A stretch of 24,169 nt of DNA, taken from NCBI GenBank assembly GCA_942491415.1, contig CALOAD010000004.1, positions 1 through 24,169 of the forward strand, given 5' to 3'. Both the position numbers and the translations under genes were made by a program. Shown piece after piece: positions 7,091 through 15,619 of this stretch. A model generated the notes under the pieces. The model was given only the letters and a program-made list of their open reading frames with translations, was not told the DNA's origin and did not search any database. Positions within the stretch are counted from its first letter, which is position 1. Each line of letters starts with the position of its first letter. The DNA is from CALOAD01 sp942491415 (GTDB lineage Bacteria; Cyanobacteriota; Vampirovibrionia; Gastranaerophilales; CALOAD01).

Positions 7091-7170
7091 TTTATTGCTT
7101 ACATTCACACAATAGCGTGCATTTCTGATATTTAAAGTGTTTTAGCAGAAAGAAGTATCTTTTCGACACA
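7091..7170 (-). promoter_or_regulatory. Upstream element copy B (two conserved boxes)
   Basis: The long box at 7091-7138 is nearly identical to copy A. The short box GTATCTTTTCGACACA (7155-7170) lies 29 bp from the conserved GCATTTC end of the long box. It abuts the ribosome site of the DUF6900-like gene, and overlaps nothing coding. Confidence 0.7.
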
Positions 7171-7183
7171 ATTAAGAAAGAGA

Positions 7184-7200
7184 AGCCCCGTTATGGGGCT
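7184..7200 (-). terminator. Terminator hairpin after the DUF4268 gene
   Basis: AGCCCC and GGGGCT form a 6-bp stem with a 5-nt loop. On the minus strand the stem is followed by TCTCTTTCTT, an imperfect U-rich tail. It lies 16 bp past the stop at 7216. Confidence 0.6.
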
Positions 7201-7215
7201 ATATGATAAGGAGTA

Positions 7216-8070
7216 TTAGGTTAAATACCTTGTAAATACATCTTTAAACCTAATTGTATTATCTATAAGCCAGTTAAAACTTTGTTCAAGGTTATCTTTA
7301 TCTTCGATATTAAAATCCAGAGTTGTTCTTATGCGGGAGGATTTTTTGCCTTCAAGTGATTGCCAGTCTAATTTGCCAAGCTGTTTTTTAATATCGTCTT
7401 TAAAGCCTTCCAGTTTGTAAAAAAGCTCTTTATCGTTTGCAATTAACAGTTCACACCCAAGATTGTTTTTAGCTGTATTAATGGTTAGCTGAATAGAAAC
7501 TCCTGATATTCCAATCGGGATATACTGCCAGTGCTGCGGAGCTGGGTGAGATATTTTTATAGGGGAATTGTTTTCAACAGTGTATTTATGGAATTCTTGC
7601 CAGAATTCACCCTGTTTTTGTTTGGTATTTGTAATTTTAGCTATGGGTTTTTGATAAGCATTTGCAGATGGCTTTAAAAGCTCTTTAAACGATATTTTGT
7701 CTTTATATAAAAAGCATTTAATTATATATAGCTTTACATCATAGGATATTATCCTGCCGAGCCACTCTGCTGCCTGCATTGCTTCTGGTGTGTCCTGATT
7801 AACCAGCCAGATAATGTTTTTAGCGTTGTAAGCTGAGGCATGTTTTAGAAGACTGGCAAGGGTTTTAATGTTTTGTTTTAGCTCGCATTCAATAACAGTT
7901 TTTTCATGAATATTAAGAACTGCGAGTATATCCGGCTTCTCCTCTGTGGATTCTTCTGATACTGATAAAAAATTCATATTTGAACTTATAAGGTTTTCAA
8001 GTTCTGTTTTTCCTTCTTCGGCAATGAAGTTTCTGAAGTTTTTTCTGCTTTTAAATATGTTTTCCTGCAT
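7216..8070 (-). CDS. DUF4268 domain protein with N-terminal nuclease-like domain
   Basis: This 284-residue protein starts at ATG 8070. That start is preferred over upstream in-frame codons at 8181 (TTG) and 8160 (ATG) because AGGAG lies 8 nt ahead and family members begin at this point. Residues ~1-130 carry EEKPDILAVLNIHEKTVIEC and ELKQNIKTLASLLKHASAYN, then AKNIIWL. This resembles restriction-endonuclease-like domains, with Asp and Glu-x-Glu-x-Lys as possible metal ligands. The C-terminal part (FWQEFHKYTVENN, IGISGVSIQLTI, a LDWQSLEGKKSSRIR segment, final FNWLIDNTIRFKDVF) fits DUF4268. Such proteins occur alone and beside restriction-modification loci; the substrate is unknown. Element copy C lies immediately upstream and a terminator follows. 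Confidence 0.78.
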   Translation of the reverse strand: MQENIFKSRKNFRNFIAEEGKTELENLISSNMNFLSVSEESTEEKPDILAVLNIHEKTVIECELKQNIKTLASLLKHASAYNAKNIIWLVNQDTPEAMQAAEWLGRIISYDVKLYIIKCFLYKDKISFKELLKPSANAYQKPIAKITNTKQKQGEFWQEFHKYTVENNSPIKISHPAPQHWQYIPIGISGVSIQLTINTAKNNLGCELLIANDKELFYKLEGFKDDIKKQLGKLDWQSLEGKKSSRIRTTLDFNIEDKDNLEQSFNWLIDNTIRFKDVFTRYLT

Positions 8071-8091
8071 AAGCGCATCTCCTATATTCTG

Positions 8092-8159
8092 ACAATCACA
8101 CATTAGCTTGCATTCATCAGGAATAGTGGATTTTTTGTACATTTCGTATCTTTTAGACA
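8092..8159 (-). promoter_or_regulatory. Upstream element copy C (diverged)
   Basis: The short box GTATCTTTTAGACA (8146-8159) matches copy B at 13 of 14 positions. A diverged long box (plus strand ACAATCACACATTAGCTTGC, from 8092) matches the corresponding part of copy B with a few changes, and the gap is 30 bp against 29 in copy B. It sits 22 bp upstream of the chosen start of the DUF4268 gene. Confidence 0.55.
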
Positions 8160-8186
8160 TAATTTTTAAAAATTTTACCAAGGGGG

Positions 8187-8215
8187 TTTAAAATGTGTTT
8201 CAAATGGGATACAAT
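8187..8215 (+). promoter_or_regulatory. Promoter of the dinJ-yafQ operon
   Basis: TTTAAA (8187-8192) and TACAAT (8210-8215) are separated by 17 bp, with the antitoxin ATG 25 nt after the -10 box. Confidence 0.55.
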
Positions 8216-8239
8216 GTTATTAAAATATGGAGAAAAATC

Positions 8240-8500
8240 ATGGCTAAAACCGCATTTATAAGGACTCGAATTGAACCGGAACTCAAGGAACACGTTGAAA
8301 AAATACTTGAGCAGCTTGGAATTACTCAAACTGAGGCTATTAAAATGTTTTATAAACAGATAGAACTTTATAACGGGCTTCCTTTCGAGGTTAAAATTCC
8401 TAATACTGAAACTAAAAAGGCTATAACTGAATCTTTTGAAGGAAAAAATCAACAGAAATTTAATAGTGCTGATGAGCTTTTTGAGGATTTAGACATTTAA
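8240..8500 (+). CDS. dinJ: DinJ/RelB-family antitoxin
   Basis: This 86-residue protein from ATG 8240 (GGAGAAAAATC upstream) has a ribbon-helix-helix N-terminus (MAKTAFIRTRIEPELKEHVE), then QLGITQTEAIKMFYKQIELY and GLPFEVKIPN, the classical DinJ signature. The C-terminus is acidic and flexible, as expected for the part that wraps the toxin. In this family the antitoxin neutralises the YafQ mRNA interferase and represses its own promoter. The toxin gene starts directly after the stop. The longer frame from 8195 lacks a ribosome site. The symbol reflects family membership. Confidence 0.9.
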   Translation: MAKTAFIRTRIEPELKEHVEKILEQLGITQTEAIKMFYKQIELYNGLPFEVKIPNTETKKAITESFEGKNQQKFNSADELFEDLDI

Positions 8501-8779
8501 ATGTACACAATATCGAGACAAAATAGTTTTAAAAAAGATATAAAATTAGCTAAAAAACGTAACAAGGATATGCAAAAACTTAAGACTATAATTATTGAAT
8601 TGGTTTCAGGTAACAGTCTTAACTCAAAATATAAAGATCATCAGTTAATTGGAAATTATTCTAATACAAGAGAATGTCATATTGAGCCAGATTGGCTGCT
8701 GATATACCGTATTGACGAAGAAAATAAAATTTTACATCTAATAAGAACCGGATCGCATTCTGATCTGTTTAGAAAATAA
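8501..8779 (+). CDS. yafQ: YafQ-family mRNA interferase toxin
   Basis: A 92-residue RelE-superfamily toxin directly abutting dinJ. The E. coli YafQ active-site set is conserved in position: His47, His60, Asp64, Trp65 (in ECHIEPDWLLIY), His86 and Phe90 (in TGSHSDLFRK). The fold-typical start MYTISRQNSFKKDIKLAKKR is also present. The family cleaves translated mRNA on the ribosome. The frame is intact, so the toxin is predicted to be active. Its stop codon is adjacent to the reconstructed stop of the opposing endolysin gene, so the TA pair sits exactly at the 3' end of the phage late region. Confidence 0.92.
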   Translation: MYTISRQNSFKKDIKLAKKRNKDMQKLKTIIIELVSGNSLNSKYKDHQLIGNYSNTRECHIEPDWLLIYRIDEENKILHLIRTGSHSDLFRK

Positions 8780-9177
8780 CTATTTATTCCAAGCCCAGTC
8801 CTCAATTGGTATCCTTTTCTTTTTCTTGTATCAACGTGAACAAAATAGGTTTTATCATAGCGAATAATTGTAGAAAACAGCTTGCTCTCAACTGCTGCTT
8901 CATAAAGTTGCTTGTATGAAATATCCGGTGAAGTTATATCAAAAGCCTGTCCTGTAAGGTGATAACTTCCTTTTGCTCCGCCAATATCTGCATTATGCTC
9001 AGGCAGCATCTTGTTCCGCAGGTTGGAGTTATCCTGATATTTTTGCCATATTTTCTGTTCAGGTAATACCTGAAAGCTTGTAAACTATATCAGAGCTTCG
9101 TGATTAATAATGAGTTTTCCGCAGTGTCTGCAGGCAAGTTCTGATTTTTTAAAGTTTTGAAGTGTCGGTTTTAACAT
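8780..9177 (-). pseudogene. Endolysin, peptidase M15-type, frame broken three times
   Basis: ATG 9177 follows AGGAGAAAAA inside the end of the upstream gene. The frame opens MLKPTLQNFKKSELACRHCG and ends at TAG near 9085. The next stretch in another frame reads SLQAFRYYLNRKYGKNIRIT, and then the first frame resumes with PEHNADIGGAKGSYHLTGQA and FDI, containing the S-x-H-x(6)-D zinc motif. HVDTR supplies a third ligand. A last shift near an A run gives the natural end RIPIEDWAWNK with TAG at 8780-8782. The family (Peptidase_M15_3) cleaves peptidoglycan peptides and would act in lysis. Breaks lie near 9088, 9003 and 8822. With the sequence as given it is non-functional; sequencing error is a strong alternative. 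Confidence 0.8.
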
Positions 9178-9612
9178 TTTTTTCTCCTGTTTTTTCTATT
9201 TTTTCAAAATTTTTAAATGTTGTTTCTGCATTTTTTCTGAGTTTTTCAAAATCAAATTCAAATTCTTGAAGTTTTCCTTTGTTTTTTATTGAGTTAATCT
9301 CTTTTTCAGCGTCATCAATAGATTTTCTCACCGCATTAATCCAGTTAATGATTTCTTTTTTGGTTTTATCGTCATAAATTCCAAGTGCAGCGTTAATTTG
9401 TTTAAATACAGGAATTTTAGAATTGACAAGATCCGGTTCTGCTTTTTCTTTCAGTTCATTTATCAATTTTTCCCTGATATGTTCAGGAGTTGATTTCAAT
9501 TGGTTGTTTTGATCAGATTCTGCTGATTCAAAAGGTATGTTTTTAACAAGGATGTCGTAATGTTCAAGTTTTTGGGTGTATTGAAACACCCCGTTTCTTT
9601 TACAGGTATCAT
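9149..9612 (-). CDS. Phage late-region coiled-coil protein, likely fibre-associated
   Basis: ATG 9612 overlaps the stop of the fibre gene (ATGA), with GGAG 6 nt upstream. The first codons (MIPVKE) run into a shortened A run at 9594-9596; with one A restored they continue as NGVFQYTQKLEHYDILVKNI and on to the end. The open frame as given would start at a TTG (9616). The remaining ~140 residues are highly charged and helical (EKLINELKEKAEPDL, IDDAEKEINSIKNKG), probably coiled coil. Its position straight after the receptor-binding fibre suits a fibre-assembly chaperone or a fibre-linked structural protein; I do not recognise a domain. Confidence 0.65.
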
Positions 9613-11779
9613 TCAAAACTCCTTTCTATCTCTAAAATCAGCGTTGAGTTTGCCGTTATTGCAGTATTTATACCCAGCGGGCTTTTATATTGCATAAGAA
9701 CTGCTGTTGTTCTTACCAGAAAATTGCAGTCATCAATGTGGTAACCGTAGTTATTTTTGTCGTAGTTGTAGTCAATGCTTGAATCAACGCACCACGGCAT
9801 AATTGTTCCGTTGACTCTATCTTTAATCCAGCCTGATATTTTGAGATTTTTAAAATCGCAGCCTATATTATGGTAAAAGTTATACAGACTGTTTATGGAT
9901 AAATTAATTTCAGGGCTTTTGTATTTAGCGTTTTGAGCAAATGTTTTAGCGTCAATTACAAATCCGTTGCTTGTGCAGATTTTGCCCAGAAAAACCACTT
10001 TTTTTCTGTGTAAACGTTTTCTTCGGGGTTAAAAATATAGAACCTATTATCTGGAATAACAAAACAGCATCCCAATTCATAGATTTCAAATTCAGCTATT
10101 TGAGCATTTCTTGCAGGGTTTTGAATTTCATCAATTTCAAGTTTAAATTTTGAACATTCTGCAAATATTTCAGTATCAAAGAATCTTTTTTCGTATGCTA
10201 TCCAGTTTGTTTGCTCGGAAATCGTTTTGAGATTTATCCATGATGAACCGTCCCAGCCTTTGATTACACCGTTTTTAATACACCCGTCAGGCAAATCACC
10301 GGGTGCTTTTATTGTAAACCTTGCAGCTTTTCTTTTGTTGGGTAAATCTATCTGTATAAACTGATTTCCTCCAACTACTGCTGCCATCCATTTAGAAAGA
10401 GGTTTTTTGTCAAAAGCGCAGAATGCTGAAGTTGCGGCAGCGGAAAATGAACTTGCCAAAACAGAATAACCTGATGAGAATTCAATGCTTGTCGTATTTG
10501 AAAGCATTTTAGGAACTGAGCATATTTCAGAGTGTTTTTGTTTTGAATTCACATAACTTGGGGAGGCGGTTGTTTTGAATATTGAAATATCTCCTGTTGG
10601 AAGTTTTTCAGCGTAAAGATAAAGCAGGGTGTTATCAGGTAAATCAGAGAGCAAGACGTTTTGCTGAACATATCCTGTTTCATTGATTTTGCCATTAAAG
10701 CTGTAACCTTTGGCGAAATTAAGAATAACCGGAGCTGATATTTTTGCAATCAGAGGCTCAATTTCGTTCATTGCTTCAAAAAGTTCAAATTCGCCAATAC
10801 CAACATAAGTTCCGCCGTTATTTTCTGTTATTGTCAGCCTGTAATATTTAAAATGGTTTTGATTTTGGAAGGCAAATATTCTTTTTTCGTTTTGAACCCA
10901 GCCGGTAATATTAGCCCATGAGCCAAGGAATATATAGTTTTCATCGTCATTGCTCGCTTCAATTATGAAAGTTTTTGCAGATATTATATTAGCATCAGTA
11001 TTGTTTCTTGAAGTTATAGAAAGAGCTGAAGCTTTTTTAGGCTCAGTAAAATTAATCTTCAGCCATCCTGAAGGCATTCCTGCTGGAGTTAGCCAGCTTA
11101 AAGTATTTAAATTATTGTCATTACAAGCGTTATAAGCCTGATAGCTTGCGTTATACTCAGAGCTTGCCGAAATTGTACAATCAGTGTGCGTATTTGAAGT
11201 CATTATTGGAATAATATCCTGACTAAACTGTATTTTTTCTATGAAATCCGCATACCCTTGAGCATCAACAGGACAGTTTAATACAGTAGCTGATTTAAAG
11301 TTGTTGGTTTTTTCTGTATATTTTGGGAAATATGCTATTTCCCTTACTTTTCCATCTTTAAACTCATAAATTCCTGTATCGCCTGCTGTAGTTGCTCTGT
11401 TTGAAGAATTTTGAAGGGATAAATCAGAATTATGCTGAATGGTTCTTGAAGTAGTCCAGCGAAGTATAGCTATTCCGTTGTTCCAGCCGTTTATTTCGGT
11501 AATTGTTTCTTGCCCTGTAACTTCAAAAGAGTTGGTATTTTTATGGAGTGTTAAAATCCCCTCAACCGAGCTTATTGTTTCGGGCGGAGCAAAATGCAGC
11601 GAGCCAAGCAGGTTACCGCCTGATTTTTCAAGCATATTATCAACGCCTTCTTCAAGAATGTTTATTCTTTCATTCTGATTGTTATTTGATTGTCTTAACG
11701 TTTCAAAATTCTGGTTAACCTCGGAAGCAAGAGCTTTAGTGCCTGGTATAAATTGTTTAAGTTCGTTGATAAAAGTCAT
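9609..11779 (-). CDS. Long tail fibre with two discoidin-like domains, one frameshift
   Basis: ATG 11779 begins a 607-codon frame. Residues 1-60 (FINELKQFIPGTKALASEVN and an LEEGVDNMLEKSGGNLLGSL segment) form a coiled attachment region. Residues ~190-335 and ~436-570 each look like an F5/8-type-C (discoidin) beta-sandwich: a Trp-rich start, KFTIKAPG/ALSITSR-type strands, a WDGSSWINLKTI-like strand and a final GEFELFE or AEFEIYE. Such domains usually bind carbohydrate. The frame runs out after KKWFF at a T5 run (plus-strand A run 9990-9994); with one more base it continues as LGKICTSNGFVIDAKTFAQN and then a C-terminal domain with FYHNIGCDF, ending at 9609. The reconstructed fibre is ~720 residues and is the likely receptor-binding protein. 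Confidence 0.8.
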
Positions 11780-11788
11780 AATATCCTC

Positions 11789-12842
11789 CTAATATTTAAT
11801 ACAGGGTAAAAGCGCAATGTTTCTTGGTCGGGTTTCATCTCCGCCTGTTAAACCTGTTTTGGTTATTCCATAATTTGCGCTATTCACCCAAAAACCGGTA
11901 TTATGTCCTCCGTGATTAGCTTGTCCATTAGCTAAACTCCTGTGATTATGGGATTTTAATTCATCTGCTTGGATACTTCCAAAGGTTCTGCCATCGTCAA
12001 TACCACGATTTTTATCCCAGCCTCTTATGAATTCAGCTCTTAAATCAGGCAGGTTAAAAGTTGTTGAACCGTCTCCTGCCCCAAATATTGTCCCTATTTT
12101 TTCAAACAGGTTTTTATAAATTGTTCTTGATACAGATGATCCGTCGCAAACCAGCCAGCCTGAAGGAGCATTAACAATTGCAAAATGCAGGACTGCGCCT
12201 GTTGGAACAACATCAGGGTGAGAATGTGTTTTGTCAGATTTTTTATTTAAGCCTGATTGCAGTTGCTCAAGATTTACGGCGTGAGAATTTTCTATTCCGT
12301 TTGGAATATTTAAATTGCCGGTCATTGTGTCGCCTGATTTTTCTACCCATTTGTTTTGATGAGCATCAGGGGAGTTATTATGGTTTAAATCAACATATTC
12401 TCTTGTCGCTATTACAACAGAGTTGTCAGTAACGAGCTGAAGACTTTCCATGTTTGAAATTTGCAGCACCAGCTTTATATACAAATCTTTTGAACTTCCT
12501 TCAGAACTGTGAGGCTTATATGTTTCAGGGATACTGGCAACTGCAAACAAATCTCCGTCAGAGTCAAATACACCTGCTTCTCTTATGTAAAATCCGCCTG
12601 TTTCATTTGATATAGCTATTTCAATGACAATTCTGTCAGCGTATTCAGGGTCTTGATACATTCTGTTTATATCACCGCGCCAGTTTTCGTTAAGCAAAGC
12701 TGTCTGAACTTCTGAAGGGTCATAATATTCTCCGCCTGAATCACCCACTGCTATTTGGGTTAAAGACAATGCCTGAGAATTAGCCTGAGCTTGCGCCAGC
12801 TTTGATATTCCTGTAGTTGTAAGTATTGGTGATGAATTCCAT
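11789..12842 (-). CDS. P2 gpH-like tail-collar fibre
   Basis: The collar-fibre N-terminus is clear. ATG 12842, with AGGAGAG upstream, is followed in the next frame by NSSPILTTTGISKLAQAQAN then SLTQIAVGDSGGEYYDPSEV, the DUF3751 (phage tail-collar fibre) signature. One extra G at 12839-12840 splits the ATG from this frame; an annotator reading frames literally would start at TTG 12769. A linker with GDTMTGNLNIPNG follows, then a tail-collar domain (VPTGAVLHFAIVNAPSGWLV, CDGSSVSRTIYKNLF, TFNLPDLRAEFIRGWD) and a His-rich SHNHRS end typical of fibre tips. It joins gpI at the baseplate and precedes the discoidin fibre by 9 bp. Confidence 0.85.
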
Positions 12843-12856
12843 AATTCTCTCCTTAA

Positions 12857-13522
12857 TTATCCAAACGCCCAGCCTTTTACATCCCAGTCCTGTTGATTCC
12901 ATAAAATCGGTCTAACCCTCAAGTTTAAAATCGGGTCTGGATTCCAGTTTTTCTCATTCCAATTATCTGTATCAAAAAGAAAACTTGCAGGCTTTGGTTC
13001 AACCTTTATTACATCGCCTGTTAAAGTTATTACCCCGTATTTTGGAGCAGAGCAGCTGCTTATTAAAAATATTTCAAGGCTTTCAAGAAAACTTCTTTCA
13101 TTTTTATACTCCAGAATTAGGTCTTCGAGTTTTGAAATTATTTCTTGGTCTGCGCCTCTGTTTGCAAACCCTGCTTCAACTTTAAAATAATAAGGATTGC
13201 CTGAATATTCGTGCCATTCTTTTACTTTTCCTTCAAGATTAAGCATTTCAAGGACTTTTACGATGGCGTATTTTGTTCCTTTGTAGCGGTGAATAATTAT
13301 TGCTTCTTTTATGAGGTTTCGTTTTTCTTCTTCAGTTTTTACCTGAAGCCAGCCTTCGTTGCCCATAATGTGAAACTGTTCTGCCAGATGAGGAAGAGCT
13401 GAAGCGTCAACCTTATCGATAAGATTTACAAGTAGTTTTTCTGTATCAAGGCTGTTAAACCTTGAGAATAAATCGTCCATAGCTGATGAATTCAAATCAT
13501 TTACAGGTGAAAGCTTATCCAT
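12857..13522 (-). CDS. P2 gpI-like baseplate/tail protein
   Basis: The start is ATG 13522, inside the end of gpJ (the shared bases ATGGATAA also give the gpJ stop). The family opening LSPVNDLNSSAMDDLFSRF follows, then PHLAEQFHIMGNEGW, IHRYKGTKYAIVKVLEMLNL and HEYSGNPYYFKVEA, which match tail protein I (gpI) of P2-like phages. The tail end is Trp-rich (NWNEKNWNP, NQQDWDVKGWAFG) and may contact the fibre. The frame is intact at ~221 residues, close to the usual length. gpI connects the baseplate wedge to gpH fibres. Confidence 0.88.
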   Translation of the reverse strand: MDKLSPVNDLNSSAMDDLFSRFNSLDTEKLLVNLIDKVDASALPHLAEQFHIMGNEGWLQVKTEEEKRNLIKEAIIIHRYKGTKYAIVKVLEMLNLEGKVKEWHEYSGNPYYFKVEAGFANRGADQEIISKLEDLILEYKNERSFLESLEIFLISSCSAPKYGVITLTGDVIKVEPKPASFLFDTDNWNEKNWNPDPILNLRVRPILWNQQDWDVKGWAFG

Positions 13523-14623
13523 TTGTGTAACCTTTAAAATTTGTTTTAAACCCTGCGCAATTTGCCCATTGATAATGAGAAATTTCAACAAACTGCGGCT
13601 TTATTAAATCAACTTTAAAGACTCCCTGAATGTTTAATATGGCTATAATTTGAGAAGGGACAATGTCTTTGCCGAGTTTTGATTTTAATTCCTCAATATA
13701 TTTGTCTATTCTTGAAGATATTTCGCCTATAATGCTGTCATAATCAGCTGATGTAAAAAGATAAATATCTGCTTCTATTTCAAAATCTATTTTTTCAGGA
13801 GAGTTTACAACCACTTTATCTGTAAGCGGTCTAATTTTATCGTCTGTCAAAATCAGCTCTACATTTGATAAAACTTCATCAGATGGGCTTCCTGATTTTG
13901 CAAGCGGATGAATTTGAACGATTCCGGGAGTTGGGCTTGAAACAGAAACATCGATTATTGACGGATGAGCGGACATTGCCCAATATTTGTAAGCACCTTT
14001 ACTTCCTGCGTTGGAATATTTTTCAGGAGCTTCTTTTATTCTCTGCCTAAGCTGTTCAACCGTTTCTTCATCTGCACCGCCTGACGATTCATCTGAATGT
14101 TTTCAGCTTTTTCAACATAGCTTACTGGTGTAATGAGATTGTTTATCTCTCCTGCAAGATAGCCATTACCCTCACTGCCTTCAATATTAGAGGTGGCTTC
14201 AACGTCAATAAACAGGTTTCCTTTTGGAATTACTGCTTCTGCTTGCGTTTCAAAGATAATTTTGCCGTCTTTTGATTCAACCTGAGTACCTTTTGGAACG
14301 GTAATATCAACAGTCATAAGCTCTGTAAGGCTAAACCTGATTATTGTTTTAGCTGGTTGAGCAAGAAGTTTTTTAACTCCTACGAGTTCTCCAAGATGTT
14401 CAAGGACAGGATAAGAGGCATAATTAACAAGGTTTTGTTTGGCTGTTTCCTGTATTTTTATTCGCAGGAGGTTTTCCCTGTAAACGCCAACATCAATTAA
14501 AAGTCTTTCAATTTGAGCTGGGTGAAGAGTTTTGCCTGTTTTTTCTTCATACAAAGCTATCCATTCACGAGTAATGGTATCTACATCTCTGTCTATGAAA
14601 TTAGGTTCAGGTAAATTGCTCAA
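13515..14623 (-). CDS. P2 gpJ-like baseplate wedge protein, one frameshift
   Basis: The first part (ATG 14623, overlapping the gpW stop as ATGA) reads LPEPNFIDRDVDTITREWIA, then LLRIKIQETAKQNLVNYASY, VPKGTQVESKDGKIIFET and EGSEGNGYLAGEINNL, the Baseplate_J signature. The frame derails near 14080. The following frame gives GGADEETVEQLRQRIKEAPE, then KYSNAGSKGAYKYWAMSAHP and IIDVSVSSPTPGIVQIHPLA to the stop at 13515. A one- or two-base indel joins the halves into ~370 residues, a little longer than P2 J. gpJ forms the baseplate wedge with gpI and gpW. Confidence 0.88.
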
Positions 14624-14979
14624 GCTAATACCTCTGTTTTTTCTGTTATATCTGACTCTTTAAGCTGCCATTCAATATGCATTTTTATTTGGTGTTCAAT
14701 GATCTTTGCTGTTACGTTTTTAACCGTAATACGGTTTTCCCACTGTTTAATGGCATCTATTGTTTCCCTGATTATGTTTGGGATAGCTTCATTTATTGGA
14801 TAATCAATGTATTTATAAATATCAGAGCCAAAGTTAGGTCGGTGAGGGACTAAACCTTTTTGAGTAGTTAGAATTATTGCGATGCACTGGTTAATATCAT
14901 CAATTCCCTCTGAGACTTCGCCGATTTGATTCAGTTTAGGCTGCCAATCAGCGTATTTTATGTCGTTTAGATTACTCAT
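14620..14979 (-). CDS. P2 gpW/T4 gp25-like baseplate wedge protein
   Basis: This ~119-residue intact frame starts at ATG 14979 (MSNLNDIKYADWQPKL); the longer frame from 15009 runs into the ParD operator. The motif GLVPHRPNFGSDIYKYIDYP is the conserved gp25/gpW lysozyme-like core, which in these phages is structural. It then has IIRETIDAIKQWENRI and IKMHIEWQL. Its ribosome site (AAGAGAC) is weak, perhaps because transcription and translation must cross the opposing ParDE genes between V and W. Confidence 0.88.
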   Translation of the reverse strand: MSNLNDIKYADWQPKLNQIGEVSEGIDDINQCIAIILTTQKGLVPHRPNFGSDIYKYIDYPINEAIPNIIRETIDAIKQWENRITVKNVTAKIIEHQIKMHIEWQLKESDITEKTEVLA

Positions 14980-14997
14980 AAATTTTTTGTCTCTTGA

Positions 14998-15033
14998 AAA
15001 TAATAACAATCTTTGTTATTATTTATATATAAT
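14998..15033 (+). promoter_or_regulatory. ParD operator and promoter
   Basis: A 12-bp perfect inverted repeat (AAATAATAACAA, 3-bp spacer, TTGTTATTATTT) covers 14998-15024 and directly abuts a perfect TATAAT at 15028-15033. The ATG is 22 nt further on. Such a repeat at the promoter fits autoregulation by ParD. Confidence 0.65.
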
Positions 15034-15054
15034 TTATTATTAATGAGGTGAATT

Positions 15055-15300
15055 ATGAACATATCTTTAACTCCGGCTCTAAGTAATTTTGTTCAAGAAA
15101 AAGTAGCATCAGGCTTATATAATTCAGCTAGTGAGGTTATTAGAGAATCATTAAGATTATTAATTTCAAAAGAAGCTATTTCCAAAAATCGTATTGATAT
15201 GTTAAATAATGCAATAGATAAAGGTTTAGAGGATTTAAATGCCGATAAAATCCAAGATGGTGATGAGGCAATTAATGATTTAATTAATAAATATGAGTAA
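15055..15300 (+). CDS. parD: ParD-family antitoxin
   Basis: An 81-residue ribbon-helix-helix antitoxin: MNISLTPALSNFVQEKVASG, then LYNSASEVIRESLRLLISKE, the ParD core (Y-x-S-A-S-E-V-x-R-x-S-L). The acidic tail (EDLNADKIQDGDEAINDL) would bind the toxin. GAGGTG lies before ATG 15055. It lies on the plus strand, against the phage late genes, with its own promoter and operator, so it can be expressed from the silent prophage. The toxin's ATG overlaps its stop by 8 bases. Confidence 0.92.
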   Translation: MNISLTPALSNFVQEKVASGLYNSASEVIRESLRLLISKEAISKNRIDMLNNAIDKGLEDLNADKIQDGDEAINDLINKYE

Positions 15301-15593
15301 ATTAAATTTAAAAATAACTAATACTGCTTTAAATGATATGGAATTAATAGCTGATTTTATTGCAAAAGATAAGAAAAGTGCTGCAGTAAAAATGCTGAAA
15401 CTTTTTTATAAAACTTTTAAAAATTTATCCGAATATCCTGATATTGGTGTAAAAAAACCAGATTTTACCTATAAAGATGTTTTGTTTTTTGTAATTAAAA
15501 ATCATTATTTGGTAGTTTATAAAATTCATAAGAAAAATCTTGTAATTTTAAGAGTTTTAACAACTTATCAAGATATTTGTGCTTTTGTTATAA
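15293..15593 (+). CDS. parE: ParE/RelE-family toxin, C-terminal end uncertain
   Basis: The start overlaps ParD. The protein reads LKITNTALNDMELIADFIAK, then NLSEYPDIGVKKPDFTY and FVIKNHYLVVYKIHKKNLVI, then LRVLTTYQDI, following the ParE fold from the first helices to the terminal R-V-L strand. The family ends just past that strand at 95-100 residues, but the literal frame runs on to 15724, deep into the opposing gpV gene. A TAA at 15591-15593 in the next frame lies at the expected place, so I place the end there and suspect an indel near 15570. The family poisons DNA gyrase or cleaves mRNA; which applies is unknown here. Confidence 0.82.
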
Positions 15594-15619
15594 CTTATAC
15601 CATAATTTATTACTTTCTT

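Noticed and set aside
8161..8174. 14-bp palindrome AATTTTTAAAAATT upstream of dinJ
   Set aside because: It contains only A and T and lies upstream of the promoter; low-complexity symmetry is expected often here.
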